Positions 35,495-41,560 of a DNA stretch of 41,560 nucleotides are shown here, in pieces. The notes under the pieces were generated by a model that worked only from the letters and a program-made list of their open reading frames with translations, did not search any database and was not told the origin of the DNA. How positions within the stretch are numbered: position 1 is the first letter of the stretch; the number at the start of each line of letters is the position of its first letter. Position numbers and translations under genes: made by a program. Origin of the DNA: Lachnospiraceae bacterium (lineage in GTDB: Bacteria > Bacillota > Clostridia > Lachnospirales > Lachnospiraceae); the NCBI GenBank assembly GCA_030526195.1, contig JAUNDG010000022.1, positions 1 through 41,560 of the forward strand. Direction: 5' to 3'.

Positions 35495-36502
35495 TTAAGT
35501 CGAGAACCGCCGTGTCAGTGTGGGCAGGATTTCCACGTTCACCACATGATGATACTTGTTTTCGATCTGGCCGATCAGATTATCCGCCGCCACACTGCCG
35601 ATGAAATAACGGGGAACATCCATGGTGGTAAGAGCAGGCTCAATGATCCGGGCCTCGGAAATGTTATCGAACCCCATCACCGCCACATCTTCGGGGATCC
35701 GATACCCCCGGAGCTTCAGCGCCTTGATGGCCCCGATGGCAATGGCGTCATTATCCGAATAATAGCAGCGCGCCAGCTTCTCGCCGGAATCGATCACCTC
35801 CAGCATATCCGCCATGGCATATTCAATGGACGGTGCCAGCTGGTGCGTGATGGCGTGGGACCGGGACATGCCGTTGTCATTGAGTGCCTTGTGGAAGCCC
35901 CGGGTTCGTTCCTCAAAGTTGGCAATGGTATAGGCTGATTGTAAATAGCCCGGTGTTTCCCGATACTGAGCGATGAGATAATTGGTGGCAATGTAGGCCC
36001 CCTGGAAATTGTTGATGAGGACGCTGTTGCAGGGATATTCCCGGCTCTGGGAGTCCAGCAGCGTGATGGGCATCCCCAGACTCATAAAAGCCCGCAGCTT
36101 GTCAGGCTTCATTTCCGTACCGACCAGAATGATCCCCACGCAGTCAGATCCTCTGATCTCTTCGAAAATGAGGTCCAGGTTGTCCAGTTTTTCATACACC
36201 TGCAGCATCCGCACGGGATAATTCCGTTTCTGACAGGCATTCACAAGTCCCTCCCATAATTCATCGAAAATGGGGTTGTAGGACAAAATGACGTTACTGC
36301 TTCTATAGGAAATAAAGTAAATCGACCCTTTTTTCTGGCTCTTGGCATTAATCCGTTCAAAATCATAACCGGCCTGCTCTGCTGCCTCTATGACGCGCTT
36401 CCGCGTATTGGTGCTGACACCGGGTTTGTTGTTTAACGCCATAGAAACGGCGGTTTCGGATAATCCCAGTTTCTTCGCCAGTTCTTTTGCCGTGATGCTC
36501 AT
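35495..36502 (-). CDS. LacI-family transcriptional regulator
   Basis: This 335-residue LacI/GalR-type regulator has an N-terminal helix-turn-helix and hinge (ITAKELAKKLGLSETAVSMALNNKPGVSTNTRKRV...) and a periplasmic-binding-protein-like sensor domain ending VMGFDNISEARIIEPALTTMDVP. The ATG at 36502 lies nine bases after GGAG; the ATG at 36511 touches that site. It is divergent from the sugar operon starting at 36693 and almost certainly controls it. The effector is probably the sugar or a phosphorylated intermediate. A palindrome with the central CG typical of LacI operators overlaps its own start region, implying autorepression. Confidence 0.92.
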   Translation of the reverse strand: MSITAKELAKKLGLSETAVSMALNNKPGVSTNTRKRVIEAAEQAGYDFERINAKSQKKGSIYFISYRSSNVILSYNPIFDELWEGLVNACQKRNYPVRMLQVYEKLDNLDLIFEEIRGSDCVGIILVGTEMKPDKLRAFMSLGMPITLLDSQSREYPCNSVLINNFQGAYIATNYLIAQYRETPGYLQSAYTIANFEERTRGFHKALNDNGMSRSHAITHQLAPSIEYAMADMLEVIDSGEKLARCYYSDNDAIAIGAIKALKLRGYRIPEDVAVMGFDNISEARIIEPALTTMDVPRYFIGSVAADNLIGQIENKYHHVVNVEILPTLTRRFST

Positions 36503-36542
36503 GTCCCGCATCTCCTTCCTTATTATTCATATATTCCAACAG

Positions 36543-36563
36543 TACATTTCGAAGTGTATCATA
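36543..36563 (-). promoter_or_regulatory. lacI -10 box and LacI-type operator
   Basis: TACATTTCGAAGTGTA (36543-36558) is a 16-bp palindrome with one mismatched pair and a central CG, as in LacI/GalR operators. TATGAT (36558-36563, minus strand) is a probable -10 box for lacI. The overlap fits autorepression. No second copy was seen nearer the plus-strand operon, whose promoter was not confidently found. Confidence 0.6.
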
Positions 36564-36692
36564 GTTCATTTTTAAAATAAAGTAATAATTTAGTAAATGA
36601 CTCTTGATTTGAGATTGAAATAAAGTTGTCTTCTCATTATCCTATATGATGTAACAACCAATACTGTATTATTTTTTTGAGGATAAATATAT

Positions 36693-38102
36693 ATGAAGAA
36701 AATCACACTTGGTTTTGCGCCCACACGACGCAGCATTTTCTCAGCTCCTGCCGCTGTTGAATATGCCAACTACACACGTAAGAAACTGACTGAAATGGGT
36801 GTTGACTTCGTTGATATCGATGACATCTCCGAAGACGGCTTACTCCATGATGACAACGATCGCATCAAGATCGAAGAAAAATTCAGAGCCGCTAAAGTCG
36901 ATGGTCTGTTCTTCCCCCACGGCAACTTCGGTACTGAATTTGAAGTCGCTCGTTTAGCCAAGAGCTTAAATGTCCCCGTTTTACTGTGGGGTCCCCGCGA
37001 TGAATGTCCGGATGAAAATGGTATTCGTCTCCGCGACAGCCAGTGCGGTATCTTCGCCACAGGCAAGGTTCTGCGTCGTTTCCGCGTGCCCTTCACATAT
37101 CTGACAAACTGCAACCTGGAAGACAAAGCCTTCGAACAGGGCGTCCGTCGCTTCCTGGCCGTTTGTAATGTTGTTAAAGCTTTCCGCGGCATCCGCATTC
37201 TGCAGATCGGTCCGAGACCCATGGAATTCTGGTCCACCATGTGCAATGAAGGCGAACTGCTGGAGAAATTCAACATCCAGCTGAACCCGATCCCGATGCC
37301 GGAACTGACAGCTGCTATGAAGGAAGCCAAGGCTGAAGGCACTAAGGTGGCTGAGGTTATGGCTTACTGCCGTGAACGCTTTGACGTTAAGATCAAAGAC
37401 AACGAACTTGAAAATGTGGCTGCTCTCAAGGTTGCCATGAGAAACCTGGCCGATAAATACGGCTGCACTGCCGGTGCTATCCAGTGCTGGAACGCCCTTC
37501 AGGGTGAAATCGGCATCATGCCCTGCGCTGCCAACTCTCTTCTGAACGAAGAAGGCTTCCCGGTTGTCTGCGAAACAGACATCCATGGTGCCATCACCGC
37601 TCTTATGGTCGAAGCCGCCGGTATGGACGAAGCCAGAAGCTTCTTTGCTGACTGGACTGTCCGTCATCCGTTCAACGATAACGGCGAACTGCTGCAGCAC
37701 TGCGGTCCGTGGCCGCTCTCCTGCGCCGGCTGCAAACCGGCTATCGGTTATCCGCTGGCCTTCAGCCATCCGGGCGCTGTTGAAGCTGAAGCTAAGCATG
37801 GCGACATCACTCTGTGCCGTTTCGATGGCGACAATGGTGAATACTCTCTTCTGCTTGGTAATGCCAAGGGCATCGATGGCCCGTACACCAAGGGCACATA
37901 CCTCTGGATCGAAGTTGAAAACTGGCCGAGACTGGAAGCCAAGCTGGTGGAAGGTCCGTACATCCACCACTGCGTCGGTATTCACAAAGATATCGTGCCG
38001 GTACTTTATGAAGCTTGCAAGTATATCGGCGTGAAGGCTGACCTTTACGATGATATCGAACAGGAAGTCATCGACCGTATCCACGGTGTCATCGAAGAAT
38101 AA
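36693..38102 (+). CDS. L-fucose/L-arabinose isomerase-like protein
   Basis: This 469-residue protein resembles the FucI/AraA-type sugar isomerase superfamily, which interconverts aldoses and ketoses using a divalent metal. It is shorter than FucI (about 590). Likely active-site stretches are FPHGNFGTEFEVARL in the first domain, CETDIHGAITALM (Glu and Asp metal ligands) and PYIHHCVG near the end (His ligand). It begins the plus-strand operon followed by a split transketolase and a GlpK-like kinase, so its product ketose is probably phosphorylated and then cleaved. The sugar is unknown; D-apiose, D-arabinose or D-xylose are candidates. The ribosome site is GAGGA about ten bases before the ATG. 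Confidence 0.75.
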   Translation: MKKITLGFAPTRRSIFSAPAAVEYANYTRKKLTEMGVDFVDIDDISEDGLLHDDNDRIKIEEKFRAAKVDGLFFPHGNFGTEFEVARLAKSLNVPVLLWGPRDECPDENGIRLRDSQCGIFATGKVLRRFRVPFTYLTNCNLEDKAFEQGVRRFLAVCNVVKAFRGIRILQIGPRPMEFWSTMCNEGELLEKFNIQLNPIPMPELTAAMKEAKAEGTKVAEVMAYCRERFDVKIKDNELENVAALKVAMRNLADKYGCTAGAIQCWNALQGEIGIMPCAANSLLNEEGFPVVCETDIHGAITALMVEAAGMDEARSFFADWTVRHPFNDNGELLQHCGPWPLSCAGCKPAIGYPLAFSHPGAVEAEAKHGDITLCRFDGDNGEYSLLLGNAKGIDGPYTKGTYLWIEVENWPRLEAKLVEGPYIHHCVGIHKDIVPVLYEACKYIGVKADLYDDIEQEVIDRIHGVIEE

Positions 38103-38118
38103 TTCTCTCTAAATAAAA

Positions 38119-38211
38119 GCCTGCAGGCAGAGATTCTAACACCCTCCTGCAGGCATCAATCATAAACCAGCTGTTAACACCCTTTTTTGTCCATCAGACG
38201 ACACAAAAGGG
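38119..38211 (+). other. Two hairpins between isomerase and transketolase genes
   Basis: GCCTGCAGG (38119-38127) pairs with CCTGCAGGC (38146-38154). A second element pairs CCCTTTT (38180 on) with AAAAGGG (ending 38211). Neither has a clear downstream T-tract on the plus strand, so they look like processing, stability or partial attenuation signals within the operon. Confidence 0.55.
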
Positions 38212-38244
38212 CCGCACAGTCTCATTTTCTAAAAGAGGTTTAAC

Positions 38245-39084
38245 ATGAGTCAATTTGATGCTAAAGCTTTGGAGAAGCTTTCCTACGAACTCCGCCAGGT
38301 CGTGGTGGAAATGATCATGAAGTCCGGCGCCGGCCATATCGGCGGTGACTTTTCGGTTATCGATACTCTGATCACTCTTTATTTCGACCAGATGAACATT
38401 TCCGTCGAAAATGCCGATGATCCCAATCGTGACTATTTTGTCATGAGCAAGGGTCACGCTGTTGAAGCCTACTACGCTGTTCTGGCTAAGAAAGGCTTCT
38501 TCGATACAGAAACTCTGATCAACGAATTCTCTCAGTTCGGTTCCAAATTCATCGGTCATCCGAACAACGAGCTGCCGGGCATCGAAATGAATTCCGGTTC
38601 TCTTGGTCATGGTCTTCCGGTTTGCGTAGGTATGGCCCTGGCTAACCGCATGAACAACCGTCCGAGCCGCGTTTACACCGTCATGGGTGACGGCGAGCTG
38701 GCTGAAGGCTCCGTCTGGGAAGGCTTCATGGCTGCCGGTCATTACAAGCTGGGCAACCTGTGTGCTGTCGTTGACCGCAACCATCTGCAGATTTCCGGTA
38801 CAACAGAAGAAGTCATGACACATGACAACCTGCACGCTCAGGTTGAAAGCTTCGGCTGGAACGTCATCGAAGTTAACGGCAACGACATTCAGGCTCTGCA
38901 CGATGCCTTCGAAAGCGCCAAGACCGTGAACGATCGTCCCACCTGCATCATCGCCAACACCATCAAGGGCTTCGGCGGCGGTGAAACCATGGAAAATAAA
39001 GCCGCATGGCATCACCACGTACCGAACGAAGAAGAATACAAAGCCATCATGGCTGAAATTGAAAGAAGAAAGGAGAACGTCTGA
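38245..39084 (+). CDS. Transketolase, N-terminal (TPP-binding) subunit
   Basis: This 279-residue chain holds the thiamine-diphosphate-binding half of a two-subunit transketolase. Visible are GAGHIGGDFS with the catalytic His31, SKGHAVEAYY (His71) and the TPP motif GDGELAEG...VDRN (148-179). Transketolases move two-carbon units between ketose and aldose phosphates. Split forms in sugar operons are often specialised: apulose-4-phosphate transketolase (AptAB) and the sulfo-transketolase SqwGH are known examples. AGAGG lies seven bases before the ATG. The C-terminal subunit follows after two bases. With the isomerase and kinase it probably cleaves a ketopentose phosphate. Confidence 0.92.
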   Translation: MSQFDAKALEKLSYELRQVVVEMIMKSGAGHIGGDFSVIDTLITLYFDQMNISVENADDPNRDYFVMSKGHAVEAYYAVLAKKGFFDTETLINEFSQFGSKFIGHPNNELPGIEMNSGSLGHGLPVCVGMALANRMNNRPSRVYTVMGDGELAEGSVWEGFMAAGHYKLGNLCAVVDRNHLQISGTTEEVMTHDNLHAQVESFGWNVIEVNGNDIQALHDAFESAKTVNDRPTCIIANTIKGFGGGETMENKAAWHHHVPNEEEYKAIMAEIERRKENV

Positions 39085-39086
39085 TC

Positions 39087-40034
39087 ATGAATAAAATTCC
39101 TAACAGACAGGCAATCTGCGATACACTGATGGCCAATGCCAAGGATGACAAGGACATCGTCGCTCTTTGTTCAGATTCCAGAGGTTCTGCCTCTATGACA
39201 CCGTTCTTTAAAGAGTTCCCGGAACAGTCCATTGAAGTGGGTATTGCCGAACAGAACCTGGTATCCATCGCTGCCGGTTTAGCCAAATGCGGCAAAAAAC
39301 CCTACTGCTTCTCTCCGGCCTGCTTCATTTCCACAAGAAGCTACGAACAGGCTAAGGTTGACGTGGCTTACTCCAACACCAATGTTAAGCTGATCGGCAT
39401 CTCCGGTGGCATCAGCTACGGCGCCCTTGGTATGAGCCATCACAGCGCCCAGGATATCGCCGCCATGAGCGCCATCCCGAACATGCGTGTCTACCTGCCC
39501 AGCGATCGCTTCCAGACAGCCAAGCTCATCGAATGCCTGCTGGCCGATGAAAAACCGGCTTATGTCCGCGTCGGTCGTAATCCGGTTGAAGATATTTATT
39601 CTGAAAATGACTGTCCGTTTGAAATGGACAAGGCTGTGGTCAAGACCTTTGATCCGGCCGGTGAAGCTTCCAAGACTGTCACTATCGTGGCCTGTGGTGA
39701 AATGGTCCGTCCCGCTCTTGAAGCCGGCGCTCTGTTAGCCGCTCAGGGTATCCGCGCCATCGTGCTCGATATGTACTGCGTGAAACCCATGGACGCCACA
39801 AGCCTCATTTCCGCAGGAAAAGAATCTGATCTTGTGGTTTCTATCGAAGAACATGCCCCGTTCGGCGGCCTTGGCGCCAATGTGGCTTCTATCATCTCCG
39901 CTAACTGCCCGGTTAAGGTTGTCCAGATGGCTCTGCCGGATGATCATGTCATCACCGGCACAAGCCCGGAGGTCTTCAACCACTACGGCTTAAATGCTGC
40001 GGGTATTGTTAAGAAAGTTCAGGAAAACGTATGA
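39087..40034 (+). CDS. Transketolase, C-terminal (pyrimidine-binding) subunit
   Basis: This 315-residue chain completes the transketolase. The PYR domain has the catalytic glutamate in VGIAEQN (Glu55), which activates the thiamine ring, and the FSPACFISTRSYEQ segment. The C-terminal domain has VSIEEHAPFGGLGANVAS. Together with the N-terminal chain it has the length of a normal transketolase without extra domains. The start follows AAGGAG at slightly long spacing. The stop overlaps the kinase start by four bases, so the last two genes are translationally coupled. Confidence 0.92.
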   Translation: MNKIPNRQAICDTLMANAKDDKDIVALCSDSRGSASMTPFFKEFPEQSIEVGIAEQNLVSIAAGLAKCGKKPYCFSPACFISTRSYEQAKVDVAYSNTNVKLIGISGGISYGALGMSHHSAQDIAAMSAIPNMRVYLPSDRFQTAKLIECLLADEKPAYVRVGRNPVEDIYSENDCPFEMDKAVVKTFDPAGEASKTVTIVACGEMVRPALEAGALLAAQGIRAIVLDMYCVKPMDATSLISAGKESDLVVSIEEHAPFGGLGANVASIISANCPVKVVQMALPDDHVITGTSPEVFNHYGLNAAGIVKKVQENV

Positions 40035-41506
40035 GTGGTTATTTAATCAGTGTTGATCAAAGTACGCAGGGGACAAAGGCGCTTCTGTTTAATGACAAAG
40101 GTCAGCTGATGCAAAGAACCGACCTGCCCCATGAGCAGATCATCAATGAGGAAGGCTGGGTGTCTCACGACGCCGACGAGATTTATGCCAACACACTGGG
40201 TGTTATTCGCAATCTTGTCGAAGCAGCCGGCATCAACAAGGATGAGGTCAAGGGTCTTGCCATCAGCAATCAGCGCGAAACCTCTGTTATGTGGGATCGT
40301 TTAACGGGCCAGCCCCTGGCCAAGGCGATCGTCTGGCAGTGCGCCAGAGCGACAGCCATCACGGAACGTCCCGCTATCGTCAAAGAAACTGAGTATATTG
40401 AAAGCCGCACAGGCTTGAAACTCTCCCCTTACTTCTCTGCGGCAAAGATTTCCTGGCTTCTGGAAAATGTTCCGGGGGCCGGCGAAAAGGCTGCCCGTCA
40501 TGAGGTATGCCACGGCACCATCGACTCCTATCTGGTCTTCCGTCTGACAGACGGTCAGGCTTACCGGACCGATTATTCCAATGCCAGCCGCACCATGCTG
40601 TTTGACATTTTCGATCTGAAATGGAACGAAAAGATCTGTGATCTCTTCGGTATCGATGTGGCCAACATGCCGGAGGTTACCGATTCCAATGCCGTTTACG
40701 GTTACACCACCTGCGGCGGTTTCTTCAATACACCGATTCCGATCTGCGGTGTTCTGGGTGATTCCCACGCCGCTCTCTTCGGACAGAACTGCCGCCGTGT
40801 CGGTGAGACAAAAACCACCTACGGCACAGGCTCATCCATCATGATGAACATCGGTAAAACACCGGTTAAGAGCACTCACGGCGTGGTCACATCCCTTGCC
40901 TGGAGCTGCAACGGCACAGCTGAGTACGTGCTGGAGGGCAACCTCAATTATACCGGTGCCACCATCACCTGGCTGAAAACGGATATGGAGCTCATTCAGA
41001 GCGCTGCCGAAACCGAAGCTCTGGCTGAGGCGGCTCATCGTGATGATGATCTTTATCTTGTCCCGGCCTTCACTGGTCTTGGCGCTCCCTATTGGGACTC
41101 TCATGCCAAGGCTGCCGTTGTGGGCATGGACCGTACAACTCGCAAGGCTGAATTTGTCAGAGCGGCTCTGGAAAGCATCGCTTATCAGATCTCCGATGTC
41201 ATCTTCGCCATGACACAGGATGCTCACATCCGTCTGGGCCAGCTCAATGTTGACGGCGGTCCCACCCGGAACAAGTACCTGATGCAGTTCCAGAGCGACA
41301 TCATCGGCACCAAGGTTGTGGTACCGGATGCTGAAGAGCTCTCAGGCATCGGTGCCGCCTATATGGGCGGTATGGCCCTTGGCCTCTGGGGCGATGAAGT
41401 CTTTGACAACATCGGCCACACCACCTACGTACCCAAGATGCCCCCCGCCAGACGCGACAGCAAGCTCGCCGGCTGGAAAAAGGCTGTAGAACGGGTGCTG
41501 CAGTAA
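40031..41506 (+). CDS. FGGY-family carbohydrate kinase (GlpK-like)
   Basis: This 491-residue kinase of the FGGY family phosphorylates a sugar or polyol with ATP. DQSTQGTKALLF (9-20) is the first phosphate-binding loop, NQRETS (80-85) a substrate loop, GDSHAALFG contains the catalytic Asp244, and PAFTGLGAPYWD is the FGGY signature region. Overall it is closer in motif pattern to glycerol kinase than to typical xylulokinase. Operon context points away from glycerol to a ketose made by the upstream isomerase. ATG 40031 overlaps the transketolase stop. A kinase of this family acts on apulose in the described D-apiose pathway, which makes that sugar an attractive but unproven candidate. Confidence 0.85.
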   Translation: MSGYLISVDQSTQGTKALLFNDKGQLMQRTDLPHEQIINEEGWVSHDADEIYANTLGVIRNLVEAAGINKDEVKGLAISNQRETSVMWDRLTGQPLAKAIVWQCARATAITERPAIVKETEYIESRTGLKLSPYFSAAKISWLLENVPGAGEKAARHEVCHGTIDSYLVFRLTDGQAYRTDYSNASRTMLFDIFDLKWNEKICDLFGIDVANMPEVTDSNAVYGYTTCGGFFNTPIPICGVLGDSHAALFGQNCRRVGETKTTYGTGSSIMMNIGKTPVKSTHGVVTSLAWSCNGTAEYVLEGNLNYTGATITWLKTDMELIQSAAETEALAEAAHRDDDLYLVPAFTGLGAPYWDSHAKAAVVGMDRTTRKAEFVRAALESIAYQISDVIFAMTQDAHIRLGQLNVDGGPTRNKYLMQFQSDIIGTKVVVPDAEELSGIGAAYMGGMALGLWGDEVFDNIGHTTYVPKMPPARRDSKLAGWKKAVERVLQ

Positions 41507-41560
41507 AAGCCTTCCGGTCATCACCGGCAAGCGCACCTACATCGCGCCGTTTGTCAACGC
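41507..41560. other. Window end after the kinase gene
   Basis: Only 54 bases remain. They hold a short inverted repeat (CCGGT...ACCGG, 41514-41528) but no T-tract. GC content is coding-like, so the operon may continue, but no start codon with a ribosome site is visible. Confidence 0.3.

Noticed and set aside
36981-38084. 367-residue minus-strand open frame opposite the isomerase
   Set aside because: It is the antisense shadow of a well-supported gene in biased-codon DNA; there is no ribosome site or family resemblance.
38194-39018. 274-residue minus-strand open frame opposite the transketolase
   Set aside because: Antisense shadow of the TPP-binding subunit, with no independent support.
40031-41506. 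Glycerol kinase glpK
   Set aside because: The motifs are GlpK-like, but the gene is co-translated with a split transketolase and follows a sugar isomerase, so a ketose substrate is more likely.

Overview
The window looks like a chromosomal segment of a Gram-positive anaerobe of the Clostridia, most like Lachnospiraceae. This is inferred from the canonical Firmicutes rimP-nusA-ylxR-ylxQ-infB cluster, a topoisomerase pair of the kind I associate with Lachnospiraceae, strong Shine-Dalgarno sites, a two-subunit class I fumarase and ATP-dependent PEP carboxykinase. Base composition is moderately GC-rich in genes and clearly AT-rich in several intergenic stretches. No genus can be named from sequence alone.

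Layout. Positions 1-503 hold the start and end-repeats of an IS21-like element cut by the window edge. From 12.1 kb down to 0.8 kb on the minus strand runs the translation/RNA cluster rimP, nusA, ylxR, ylxQ, infB, rbfA, nrnA, truB, ribF, then rpsO and pnp from their own promoter. Next upstream are a type IIA topoisomerase pair (parE-parC) behind a promoter with a LexA-like box, and a lone tRNA-Glu(CTC). Then come a nitronate-monooxygenase-like flavoprotein with an operator-rich promoter, a PAP2-like membrane protein, and two tandem membrane-anchored polysaccharide deacetylase paralogues. A central-metabolism stretch follows: both class I fumarase subunits, class II fructose-bisphosphate aldolase and a phosphohexomutase. 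After it come a 1074-residue putative gamma-glutamylcysteine ligase/ATP-grasp fusion, PEP carboxykinase, an MFS transporter and HflX.

Between hflX and a LacI-type regulator lies a 519-bp AT-rich gene-free region. It holds four perfect copies of TCTGTCCA-N19-TGGACAGA, each starting exactly 84 bp after the last, plus a degenerate copy 42 bp before the first. This is the most unusual structure in the window. Divergent from lacI, on the plus strand, is a sugar operon: a FucI/AraA-like isomerase, a two-subunit transketolase and a GlpK-like FGGY kinase. Together they make a coherent isomerise-phosphorylate-cleave pathway for a pentose; a branched pentose such as D-apiose is one hypothesis.

The best candidates for undescribed biology are the 84-bp-phased inverted-repeat array, the GCS2-ATP-grasp fusion (unlike the usual GshF fusion), and the substrate of the sugar operon. 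Most minus-strand genes are ordinary housekeeping genes with no sign of recent transfer.
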